5,012 nt of DNA, taken from positions 1-5,012 of the forward strand of contig JAATGE010000208.1 of assembly GCA_015654825.1 (NCBI GenBank). The letters are read 5' to 3'. This DNA comes from Rhodospirillales bacterium (GTDB lineage: Bacteria; Pseudomonadota; Alphaproteobacteria; Acetobacterales; Acetobacteraceae). The stretch's first letter is position 1. Every line of letters starts with the position of its first letter. Positions 1 through 5,012 of the stretch are shown here, piece by piece. The notes beneath the pieces were generated by a model that was not told where the DNA came from, ran no database searches, and was given only the letters and a program-made list of their open reading frames with translations. The position numbers were made by a program, and so were the translations under genes.

Positions 1-12
1 GCCCCAGCGGGT

Positions 13-33
13 CCAGGGCAGAGCCCTGGCCTT
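13..33 (-). repeat. Palindromic repeat, left copy (inverted relative to 2111-2131)
   Basis: The core is a perfect stem: CCAGGGC at 13-19, three-base loop AGA at 20-22, GCCCTGG at 23-29. Read on the minus strand, the 21 bases from 33 to 13 are identical to the plus strand at 2111-2131. It begins 7 bases after the stop codon of the SDR gene and could form a hairpin in that transcript. No T-run follows it (ACCCGCTGGGG comes next on the minus strand), so it is not a classic intrinsic terminator. It is more likely a dispersed intergenic palindrome; I recall similar elements in Acetobacteraceae genomes, from memory only. Confidence 0.75.
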
Positions 34-39
34 CCCTTT

Positions 40-837
40 TCAGACCGTCGGTATCGAGCCGCCGTCTAGGATATAATCAACGCCGTACGTGAAGCCGGCT
101 CGCTCCGAGGCGAGGAAGGCGGCCAACTCCGCTACCTCTTCCGGTCGGCCGGTGCGCCCCGCTGGGATGCCGCCGGACATTTCCATGATGAGCCTGCGCG
201 CGGCGTCTTCCGGAATGTTCTGATTGCGCGCGGTGTCCTGGATTAAATCCTGTGATGCCGCCGTCTCGATAAAGCCGGGCGAAATCATGTTGACGCGCAC
301 GCCGCGGGGCGCGGCGACCTTGGACAGGCCCTTGCTGTAGGTCCGCAATGCCGCTTTCGACGCGGCATACGCCACCATGGAATTGGCGTGCGGACGCAGA
401 TGTGCCGCGGAGCCGATATGGATAATCGCGCCTGTGCCGCGCGCCAGCATGCCCGCGAGGAAGGCGCGATCCAGGCGCACCGCGGCGAGCAGGTTGACGT
501 CGAGGATGGTTTGCCAATCCTCGTCGGTCAGAAGTTCGAAGGCGCCGCGCTGGTTCGTTACGCCGCCTGCATTGTTGACCAGGATATCCAGGCCGCCCCA
601 TTCGCGGTCGATACGTTCGGCCACCGCGCCGGTGCCGGCCGGCGTGGAAAGATCGGCCTTGATGAAAAAAACATCCTCTTTTGCATCGACCGGTTCGGAC
701 CGCGCGGTGGTGGCGATCCTGGCACCGCCGAGGCGGAAGCGCTCGACCATGGCGGCGCCGATGCCTTTGGTGCCGCCCGTCACCAGTACGCGTTTGTCCT
801 TGAATTCGTCACGATGAACGGAAAACGGGTAGGTCAA
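40..837 (-). CDS. SDR-family NAD(P)-dependent oxidoreductase
   Basis: A 265-residue classical short-chain dehydrogenase/reductase, a cytoplasmic enzyme that should oxidise or reduce an alcohol/carbonyl pair with NAD(P). All family landmarks are visible: cofactor loop TGGTKGIG at 20-27, adenine-contacting D62-L63, NNAGG at 88-92, and the catalytic tetrad N115, S143, Y157 and K161 (YAASK). PGFIET follows at 187-192, and the C-terminal DGGSIPTV is typical of the family. An arginine after the second beta-strand (A45-R46) hints at NADPH preference. The length is normal (about 250-265). The start is TTG at 837-835: an in-frame TAG at 861-859 leaves no ATG or GTG upstream, the first internal Met is residue 30, inside the Rossmann fold, and GGAG lies 8 bases before the TTG. 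It is the last gene of a minus-strand set, 42 bases after the SnoaL-like gene. The substrate is unknown; SDR sequence alone does not reveal it. Confidence 0.95.
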   Translation of the reverse strand: MTYPFSVHRDEFKDKRVLVTGGTKGIGAAMVERFRLGGARIATTARSEPVDAKEDVFFIKADLSTPAGTGAVAERIDREWGGLDILVNNAGGVTNQRGAFELLTDEDWQTILDVNLLAAVRLDRAFLAGMLARGTGAIIHIGSAAHLRPHANSMVAYAASKAALRTYSKGLSKVAAPRGVRVNMISPGFIETAASQDLIQDTARNQNIPEDAARRLIMEMSGGIPAGRTGRPEEVAELAAFLASERAGFTYGVDYILDGGSIPTV

Positions 838-845
838 CTTGCTCG

Positions 846-849
846 CTCC
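846..849 (-). promoter_or_regulatory. Ribosome binding site for the TTG-started SDR gene
   Basis: On the minus strand GGAG (849 to 846) precedes TTG (837-835) by 8 bases. This spacing supports the rare start codon, the only sensible start for the SDR after the in-frame stop at 861-859. Confidence 0.6.
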
Positions 850-879
850 AGCGGGTTGCTATGTGGGCTCGGTTGCTTT

Positions 880-1251
880 TCAAAAAGCTGCCTGGCTGTT
901 GAGCAGCACGATTAATTGCGTGATCACGCTGCCCTGGACGGCGAAGTAGTATGTGAGGATCAGGGGGTCCGGCAACTTCGCCTTGTCGAAGTCGCCATCG
1001 ACGCGGCAGCGCACGATCGTGCCGCCGAAATGCTCGAACGCGCTTTCGATCTGCAGTGTCACGTTGTCGCCGAAGATCTCCTTCTCGGCCCACGCGCGGA
1101 TGGCGGGATGACCGAGGAATTCGCGCTTCGCGTCGTTGACGAGAGCGTCGGGCGCGAGGGTCGCCATGAATGCGTCGGGGTCGTGGTTGTTGTGGGCCGC
1201 GATGTGATCGAGCACGACCCGCGGCAGGGCGTCGACGGATATTTTCTGCAT
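880..1251 (-). CDS. SnoaL/NTF2-like small protein
   Basis: A 123-residue protein of the nuclear-transport-factor-2/SnoaL-like superfamily, small alpha+beta-barrel proteins that bind or convert hydrophobic ligands. Diagnostic stretches are the N-terminal helix ending NNHDPDAFMATLAPDA (residues 21-36), then NDAKREFLGHPAIRAW (39-54), then EKEIFG (56-61). A central strand reads VDGDFDKAKLPDPL, followed by a final strand region TYYFAVQGSVITQLIVLL. Acidic and histidine residues D40 and H48 are the usual type of pocket residue, but no catalytic role can be assigned. There is no signal peptide, so it is cytoplasmic. I chose ATG 1251 over ATG 1260 because AGGAG (1265-1261) lies 9 bases before the former and directly abuts the latter; the longer form would add only three residues. 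It sits 56 bases after the regulator and 42 bases before the SDR. Such proteins often accompany SDRs, which suggests a shared small-molecule substrate (inference). Confidence 0.88.
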   Translation of the reverse strand: MQKISVDALPRVVLDHIAAHNNHDPDAFMATLAPDALVNDAKREFLGHPAIRAWAEKEIFGDNVTLQIESAFEHFGGTIVRCRVDGDFDKAKLPDPLILTYYFAVQGSVITQLIVLLNSQAAF

Positions 1252-1260
1252 GGATTCCAT

Positions 1261-1265
1261 CTCCT
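1261..1265 (-). promoter_or_regulatory. Ribosome binding site deciding the SnoaL-like gene start
   Basis: AGGAG on the minus strand is 9 bases upstream of ATG 1251-1249. It has zero spacing to ATG 1260-1258, which makes the downstream ATG the likely initiation codon. Confidence 0.65.
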
Positions 1266-1292
1266 GTGGGATGGAAGGACCCTGGCGTACGA

Positions 1293-1314
1293 CCCTGCCA
1301 GTTTCTGTCAGGAG
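1293..1314 (-). promoter_or_regulatory. Putative operator 2 for the WYL regulator, overlapping its stop codon
   Basis: On the plus strand CCTGCCA (1294-1300), a five-base spacer and TGTCAGG (1306-1312) form an inverted repeat with one mismatch. Over 22 bases it matches the site at 2052-2073 at 19 positions, in the same orientation relative to the genes. The regulator's TGA stop (1310-1308) lies inside it, and the SnoaL-like gene begins about 40 bases downstream. The hexamer that is CATAAT in the upstream copy is CAGAAA here, so this copy does not carry the same -10-like element. It may control an internal promoter for the last two genes or act as an auxiliary site. The role is inferred from position and from the matching copy. 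Confidence 0.6.
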
Positions 1315-2012
1315 CCTTCGACGGGTGGCGGCGCGTCGTGCAGTTGCGCGTGGAAGTCGCGCACCAGGTCGGCGCGCCGGGCGGGGTAGCGGTCATGCAG
1401 TTCCGCCGAAAGGATGCGATCGGTGCGGAAGAACCGGAAGGCCTGGCGCAGCTCGCACCAGCCGGTCAGCACGCGGGCGTTGTCCATGAAGCCAAGCTGA
1501 ATCGGCCAAATAACGCGCTGGGTGTGACGCGCGGCCCCATCGATGTAATCGATGGCGAGCCGCTTCTGTGTGCGGATGGCGCTGCGCAGCACGTTGAGCG
1601 GCACCTTGTTTTCGGGAAATCCGTGGCCGTCGGGACCGGGAACGGTCATCGGCGTGAGGGCGGCGGCCTGCATCTCTGGCGACAGGATGGCGGCAATCTT
1701 GGCGCGGGCATTTTCGGCGGCGGCGGCGAGGATATCATCGCCGCGCTGGTCGACATAGCGAAGGCCGAGAAGTACGGCCTCAGTTTCGTCCTCCGTCAGC
1801 ATCAGCGGCGGCAGAAACAGCCCCGGCCGCAGGACGTAGCCGACGCCGGCCTCGCCCTCGACGGGCGCTCCCTGTGCCGCGAGTTCCGACAGGTCGCGAT
1901 AGATCGTGCGCTCGGAGACCTCCATCTCCCGCGCCAGGGCAGCGGCCGTTACCGGAAGACGCCGGCGGCGCAGCGCTTGCAGCAGCGCAAGCAGGCGGGT
2001 GGACCGGCCCAG
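1308..2012 (-). CDS. YafY-type HTH/WYL-domain transcriptional regulator with a CTG start
   Basis: A 234-residue DNA-binding regulator with an N-terminal winged HTH and a C-terminal WYL-type sensor domain. The HTH covers about residues 3-61: STRLLALLQALRRRR, then VTAAALAREMEVSERTIYRD as the helix-turn-helix, and a wing with EGEAGVGY. The WYL region covers about 140-210, with KRLAIDYID, WPIQLGF and GWCELRQAFRFFRTDRI; the last is typical of the YafY branch, where the literal W-Y-L triad is not kept. The first ATG (1925) would remove the first half of the HTH. In-frame homology continues to CTG 2012-2010, which has AAGGAG six bases upstream and no ATG, GTG or TTG before the stop at 2069-2067. CTG initiation is therefore inferred; the resulting length fits the family (about 230). 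It is the first gene of a minus-strand trio with operator-like repeats at both ends, suggesting autoregulation and control of the SnoaL and SDR genes. The ligand is unknown. Confidence 0.88.
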   Translation of the reverse strand: MGRSTRLLALLQALRRRRLPVTAAALAREMEVSERTIYRDLSELAAQGAPVEGEAGVGYVLRPGLFLPPLMLTEDETEAVLLGLRYVDQRGDDILAAAAENARAKIAAILSPEMQAAALTPMTVPGPDGHGFPENKVPLNVLRSAIRTQKRLAIDYIDGAARHTQRVIWPIQLGFMDNARVLTGWCELRQAFRFFRTDRILSAELHDRYPARRADLVRDFHAQLHDAPPPVEGS

Positions 2013-2024
2013 GACGCGCTCCTT
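2010..2024 (-). promoter_or_regulatory. Shine-Dalgarno plus CTG initiation region of the regulator
   Basis: On the minus strand AAGGAG (2024 to 2019) is followed by six bases and then CTG (2012-2010). This is ideal spacing, and the CTG falls exactly where YafY-type proteins normally begin, just before GRSTRLL. No standard start codon exists between the in-frame stop at 2069-2067 and the ATG at 1925. Confidence 0.6.
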
Positions 2025-2051
2025 CCACGAGGCGCGATGATTGGCCTTGCG

Positions 2052-2073
2052 CCCTGACAGATTATGTCAGGAG
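2052..2073 (-). promoter_or_regulatory. Putative operator 1 / promoter region of the WYL regulator
   Basis: A perfect inverted repeat, CCTGACA (2053-2059), five bases, TGTCAGG (2065-2071), lies about 40 bases upstream of the regulator's CTG start. On the minus strand a CATAAT hexamer (2066-2061), one base from the sigma-70 -10 consensus, overlaps the spacer, so bound protein would cover the promoter. I see no good -35 hexamer 16-18 bases upstream of it. A 19/22 copy sits at 1293-1314. The short inverted-repeat form fits a dimeric HTH regulator acting on its own gene. Binding is inferred, not shown. Confidence 0.65.
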
Positions 2074-2110
2074 TGTGCTGCCTTAAAGGCACGTGCCAGT
2101 TGAGGTTAGA

Positions 2111-2135
2111 AAGGCCAGGGCTCTGCCCTGGCCTT
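2111..2135 (+). repeat. Palindromic repeat, right copy
   Basis: A perfect hairpin with 11-base arms: AAGGCCAGGGC (2111-2121), loop TCT (2122-2124), GCCCTGGCCTT (2125-2135). The first 21 bases equal the minus strand of 33-13. No gene in view ends into it from either side: the regulator is transcribed away to the left and the response regulator away to the right. A terminator role for a local gene is therefore unlikely. It is the most conspicuous element in the 200-base non-coding stretch 2074-2274. Confidence 0.8.
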
Positions 2136-2149
2136 ACTTCCCCCTCGCT

Positions 2150-2176
2150 GGACTGTTGCTTTGTGGCAGCTAGTCC
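2150..2176 (+). other. Weak hairpin upstream of the response regulator
   Basis: GGACT (2150-2154) pairs with AGTCC (2172-2176). The inner GTTGC (2155-2159) can pair with GCAGC (2166-2170), with one G-U pair as RNA and one bulged base. The loop is TTTGTG. No T-run follows. Its function, if any, is unknown, and chance cannot be excluded. Confidence 0.25.
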
Positions 2177-2274
2177 CCAACAGCGCATAACAACCGTGTG
2201 TCATCTCGCGTTCGTGTACTTCACGGCGCGGCGAAGCAGGGCACATAGGGCAGCGCGACACGTTGGGGGGCATC

Positions 2275-2673
2275 GTGGACGTACTGCTTGTGGAAGACGA
2301 CGCGTTGATCCGGGAGGTTCTCGGGGACGCGCTGCAGAGTGCTGGTTTGAACACCGTCGGCAGCGCCTCCGCGGAGGCGGCGCTGGAAATGCTGAGTGAC
2401 GGCACGCCGGGTGTTGTTATCGCGGACATCAATCTGGGTGGCGGCATGGACGGGCTGGCGCTGGGCCGCGCCGCTCGCGCGCGCTACCCGAACCTGCCGT
2501 TCGTTTATATCAGCGGCCGGTACGGCGAGGTGCGCGGGCTGGATGGGCTCGAGCGGTTTTTGACAAAACCGTTTTCGACCAGCGTGTTGCTGCGCGCCAT
2601 CGAGGAGGTGCGCATGCCGGCCAAGAGTCACGCGACGAACAGCGTCATCCTGGCGGATTTGCCGCGCGAGTAG
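2275..2673 (+). CDS. Single-domain response regulator (CheY-like receiver)
   Basis: A 132-residue protein consisting of one receiver domain and no output domain. It should take a phosphoryl group from a histidine kinase or phosphotransfer protein and act by protein contact. Receiver landmarks counted from the GTG start are the acidic pair D8-D9 (VEDD), phospho-acceptor D51 (ADINL), switch residue S80 (YISGR) and K98-P99-F100. The tail after about residue 112 is short and unstructured-looking. GTG 2275 gives the usual MDVLLVEDD beginning, with a G-run at 2265-2270 as a possible, closely spaced ribosome site. TTG 2263 would add four residues and lacks a Shine-Dalgarno sequence. No kinase gene is in the window, so it is an orphan here. 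Its last 46 bases overlap the 3' end of the convergent glycosyltransferase gene. The cellular process it controls cannot be told from the sequence. Confidence 0.9.
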   Translation: MDVLLVEDDALIREVLGDALQSAGLNTVGSASAEAALEMLSDGTPGVVIADINLGGGMDGLALGRAARARYPNLPFVYISGRYGEVRGLDGLERFLTKPFSTSVLLRAIEEVRMPAKSHATNSVILADLPRE

Positions 2674-4250
2674 TTGAAGCCGTCGATCGTGGCGGCGGCG
2701 CGCGGGTGCAGACCGAGGCGCGCGGCTTGCGCGAGAAAGCCGGCGACGTTGGTATCGTCGACCAGGGCGGCGTGTTTGCCGCTGGCGAGGGCTTGCGCGG
2801 CGCTGGCGCCGGTGGGGCGGTAGGAGAGTTGTGACCCGATGAGGAACATCAGGCTGGGCTCGGCGTAGCCGGCGGCGACGACGCTGGCGCCGTCGGGCGC
2901 GCAGGCGGGGCAATTCGCGTGCAGCGCGGTGGCGATCCGCGGCGCCAGCCACAGCGCATCGACGCGGGGCAGATCGAGCCACAGGATGCCGGCGTAGAGA
3001 ACGGCCGTCGCGGCCAGCGATGCGCCCGGGCGGTTGGTGGCGGCGCACCAGCCCGCGGCGGCAGCGGCCAGGGCGGCCGGTAGGCCGAGCCAGAACGGCG
3101 CACCGAGCCCGATCGGCAGCAGCAGGGCGCCGCCCCCGAGGATCAGCGACGCCAAACCGAGCAGCATGGCGCCAACGACGCGCAGCCGCGGGCCCGCTTC
3201 CGCCGGCTGCGTCAGCCACGCGCCGGCGAGCAGGAATACCGCGGGGTACAGCGGCAGCGTGTAGTGCGGCAGCTTCGTCGGTACCGCCTCGAACACCAGC
3301 CAGGCGGGGATCAGCCAGCACAGCAGGAACGTCTCGGCCGGCCCGCGGCGGCCTTTCCAGCCTGCGGCGAGGCCGCCGAGGGCGGGAATGGTGGCCGGGA
3401 AGGCCAGCAGCGGCAGCAGCAGCGCGTGCAAGCCCGGGAAGCCGCCATGGCTTTCCTGGCCGCCGGCGAGCTTGCTGCCCATGTCGCCGCGGAGCGCTTC
3501 GCCGAAGAACGCGCCGTGCGTCGCGACGCCGATGGCAATGAACCAGGGCAGCACGACGATGCCGAGCAGCGGCACGCCCCAGGCCGGTCGCAGCGGGCGC
3601 AGCCAGCCGGCCTGGCGGGAAACCAGCGACGCGGCGAGGCAGGTCAGACCGACCACCATCGGTGCGATGGGGCCCTTGATAAGGATGCCGGCGCCGAGCG
3701 CCAGCCAGAACAGGGCGGCACCTGCCGGGCCGGGCGGCGGGCCGGTCCAGGCGCGCGCCAGCACGGCCATGGCAATGCTGGTGGCACCGAGCAGCGCGGC
3801 GTCGGTCTTGGCGATGTGCGCCTCGACGGTCAGCAGCACGCAGGCGGCCAGCATGGCGGCGGCGGCCAGCGCCGCGCGACGGTTGGCGAACAGCGCCTCG
3901 CCGGCGGCAAAAGTGGCCAGCACGGCGGCGATGCCGCCGAGCAGAGAGGGTAGGCGGTACGGCCAGATCGGATTCTCGCGCGCCACGCCGGCGGCCTCGG
4001 CCGCGGCGGCAAACGGCGCCTGCAGCCAGTGGATGCCGATCGGCTTTCGGTTGCGCGGCACGGCGCCGTTCATGATGCGAACGAAATCGCCGGTCTGCAG
4101 CATCTGTTTGGTCGCTTCGGCAAAACGGCTTTCGTCGCGGTCGGTGGGCGGCAGGGCGAAAAAGCCCGGCAGCCAGAGCGCCAGGCACAACAACACCAGT
4201 GCGAAACGCGGCCGGACATCGACAAAGCTGAAAAAACGCAAAAGGGTCAT
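2628..4250 (-). CDS. Family-39 glycosyltransferase (ArnT/PMT-like), integral membrane
   Basis: A 540-residue polytopic inner-membrane protein of the ArnT/PMT-type glycosyltransferase family, which moves a sugar from a polyprenyl-phosphate donor to an acceptor such as lipid A or another envelope molecule on the periplasmic face. Visible landmarks: a first membrane segment at about 16-33; the acidic catalytic-loop motif PPTDRDESRF (34-43); NRKPIGIHWLQ (67-77); AKTD (147-150); IKGP (191-194); LPWF (234-237); and KLPHYTLPLYPA (326-337). Many Ala/Leu-rich membrane segments lie between about 100 and 430, and a soluble C-terminal tail follows from about 435. ATG 4250 is chosen because the first membrane helix and the DRDE motif follow directly. 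The frame stays open upstream to 4577, but that stretch is antisense to rsmB and has no homology-like character. No clear Shine-Dalgarno precedes it. It is divergent from rsmB and overlaps the response regulator tail to tail. The acceptor is unknown; I do not call it arnT. Confidence 0.92.
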   Translation of the reverse strand: MTLLRFFSFVDVRPRFALVLLCLALWLPGFFALPPTDRDESRFAEATKQMLQTGDFVRIMNGAVPRNRKPIGIHWLQAPFAAAAEAAGVARENPIWPYRLPSLLGGIAAVLATFAAGEALFANRRAALAAAAMLAACVLLTVEAHIAKTDAALLGATSIAMAVLARAWTGPPPGPAGAALFWLALGAGILIKGPIAPMVVGLTCLAASLVSRQAGWLRPLRPAWGVPLLGIVVLPWFIAIGVATHGAFFGEALRGDMGSKLAGGQESHGGFPGLHALLLPLLAFPATIPALGGLAAGWKGRRGPAETFLLCWLIPAWLVFEAVPTKLPHYTLPLYPAVFLLAGAWLTQPAEAGPRLRVVGAMLLGLASLILGGGALLLPIGLGAPFWLGLPAALAAAAAGWCAATNRPGASLAATAVLYAGILWLDLPRVDALWLAPRIATALHANCPACAPDGASVVAAGYAEPSLMFLIGSQLSYRPTGASAAQALASGKHAALVDDTNVAGFLAQAARLGLHPRAAATIDGFNYSRGKSARMTLFVA

Positions 4251-4320
4251 GGAGCCGGTTGGAGGTGGGGGACGGGCGCCGCCACTATCACCGGCGGGCG
4301 CGCTGCGCCATTGAACGCCG

Positions 4321-5012
4321 ATGGACCCGACCCGATCGATGGCGCTCGCATTGCTGCGGGCGGTGCTGGAGCAGCGCCGCCCGCTCGAGGAAGCGCTGGA
4401 ACGGCTGCCGGACGCCGCCCCGCGCGACCGCGCGGCGGCGCACCGGCTGGCGGCGACCGTACTGCGCCGCATGGGGTGCCTGGACGCGGTGCTGGAGCCG
4501 CATCTGGCCAAGGCGCCGCCCCCCGCGGTGCGGCTGGTGCTGCTGATCGGCGCCGCGCAGCTGCTGTTCCTGGGCACGCCGGCGCATGCCGCGGTGGCAA
4601 CCGCCGTCGACCTGGCGCGGGCCGAAAAGCTGGCGCCGTTCGCAAAGCTGGTGAACGCGGTGCTGCGCCGCGTCGCCGACCAGGGTCTTGCGCTGCTGGC
4701 CGAGCTCGATGCGCCGCGGCTGGATACGCCGAGCTGGCTGTGGGCCTCGTGGGGCGGCGCCGCGCGGGATATCGCCGTGGCGCATCAGACCGAGGCGCCG
4801 ATCGACCTATCGCTGCGCCCGGGTGCCGCGCCGCCGCCGGGCGGCCTGGTGCTGCCGACCGGGTCGGTGCGGTTTCCTGCCGGCACGCGGGTGGCCGAAC
4901 TGCCGGGCTACGCGGAGGGAGATTTTTGGGTGCAGGACGCGGCGGCGGCGCTGCCCGCGCGGCTGCTTGCGGTGCGCCCGGGCGAGTTCGTCGCCGACCT
5001 CTGCGCGGCGCC
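4321..5012 (+). CDS. rsmB: 16S rRNA (cytosine-967-C5)-methyltransferase RsmB, 5' part
   Basis: The first 230 codons of an RsmB/NOP-type SAM-dependent RNA methyltransferase, which makes m5C967 in 16S rRNA; the gene continues beyond the window. Residues 1-119 form the NusB-like RNA-binding domain: MALALLRAVLEQRRPLEEAL early, then GAAQLLFLGTPAHAAVATAV (77-96) and FAKLVNAVLRRVA (107-119). A linker with the pre-catalytic strands follows, then WVQDAAAALPARLL (203-216) with the conserved Q205-D206, and VADLCAA (224-230). The sequence is cut just before the expected PGGKT of the SAM-binding motif. The active-site cysteines lie outside the window. ATG 4321 is the first start after an in-frame TGA at 4312-4314; ATG 4339 is a less likely alternative. 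No strong Shine-Dalgarno is visible. About 70 bases separate it from the divergent glycosyltransferase gene and should hold both promoters, though I can point to no clear hexamers there. Confidence 0.93.
   Translation, partial: MDPTRSMALALLRAVLEQRRPLEEALERLPDAAPRDRAAAHRLAATVLRRMGCLDAVLEPHLAKAPPPAVRLVLLIGAAQLLFLGTPAHAAVATAVDLARAEKLAPFAKLVNAVLRRVADQGLALLAELDAPRLDTPSWLWASWGGAARDIAVAHQTEAPIDLSLRPGAAPPPGGLVLPTGSVRFPAGTRVAELPGYAEGDFWVQDAAAALPARLLAVRPGEFVADLCAA

Noticed and set aside
13..29. Hairpin after the SDR as an intrinsic terminator
   Set aside because: No T-run follows on the minus strand, and an inverted copy occurs at 2111-2135 where no gene ends.
880..1260. SnoaL-like protein starting at ATG 1260
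   Set aside because: AGGAG directly abuts this ATG with no spacer; the ATG at 1251 has normal 9-base spacing.
1308..1925. Regulator starting at the first ATG (1925), 205 residues
   Set aside because: It would begin inside the HTH just before the recognition helix. Clear family-like sequence continues in frame upstream to CTG 2012.
1170..2057. Long plus-strand open frame of 295 codons opposite the regulator
   Set aside because: It is antisense to a clearly homologous WYL regulator, its translation is Gly/Arg/Gln-rich without motifs, and it is explained by high GC.
2088..2097. GGCACGTGCC palindrome as an additional operator
   Set aside because: It is a single 10-bp occurrence in GC-rich DNA, unlike the repeated operator motif, with no second copy seen.
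2221..4188. Minus-strand open frame of 655 codons across the response regulator and glycosyltransferase
   Set aside because: It is in another frame from the glycosyltransferase, with an Arg/Pro/Ala-rich translation lacking any domain.
2628..4577. Glycosyltransferase extended upstream to 4577 (649 residues)
   Set aside because: The extra stretch is antisense to rsmB, is Ser/Arg/Ala-rich low-information sequence, and precedes the natural first membrane helix.
1..5012. CRISPR array, tRNA, rRNA or insertion sequence
   Set aside because: I found no regularly spaced repeats, cloverleaf-like segment, rRNA-like stretch or transposase-like translation.

Overview
The window looks like chromosomal DNA from a high-GC alphaproteobacterium. 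The Acetobacteraceae (Rhodospirillales) are my best guess. That guess rests on the strongly GC-biased codon use of the right half, the style of the RsmB and family-39 glycosyltransferase proteins, and a palindromic CCAGGGC-TCT-GCCCTGG repeat of a type I remember from that family. It is inference from memory, not a database result.

Left part (about 1-2073): a three-gene unit on the minus strand, read right to left. It encodes a YafY-type HTH/WYL transcriptional regulator (1308-2012), a small SnoaL/NTF2-like protein (880-1251) and a short-chain dehydrogenase/reductase (40-837). The gaps are 56 and 42 bases, which suggests an operon. Two near-identical 22-bp inverted-repeat sites (19 of 22 positions equal) lie just upstream of the regulator (2052-2073) and across its stop codon ahead of the SnoaL-like gene (1293-1314). 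I read them as the regulator's own operators. The regulator has no usable ATG at its expected N-terminus; a CTG codon six bases after a perfect AAGGAG fits best. The SDR starts at TTG. The whole unit lies between two inverted copies of a 21-bp sequence (13-33 and 2111-2131).

Middle (2074-2673): about 200 bases of non-coding DNA holding the right-hand palindromic repeat and a weaker hairpin, then a single-domain CheY-like response regulator on the plus strand (2275-2673) with no kinase in view. Its 3' end overlaps the next gene tail to tail by 46 bases.

Right part (2628-5012): a multi-membrane family-39 (ArnT/PMT-like) glycosyltransferase on the minus strand (2628-4250), divergent across about 70 bases from the 5' part of rsmB on the plus strand. 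rsmB encodes the 16S rRNA m5C967 methyltransferase and runs off the window just as its SAM-binding motif begins. These two genes look like ordinary core-genome content. The accessory interest is in the left-hand regulator/SnoaL/SDR unit, whose substrate cannot be read from the sequence.
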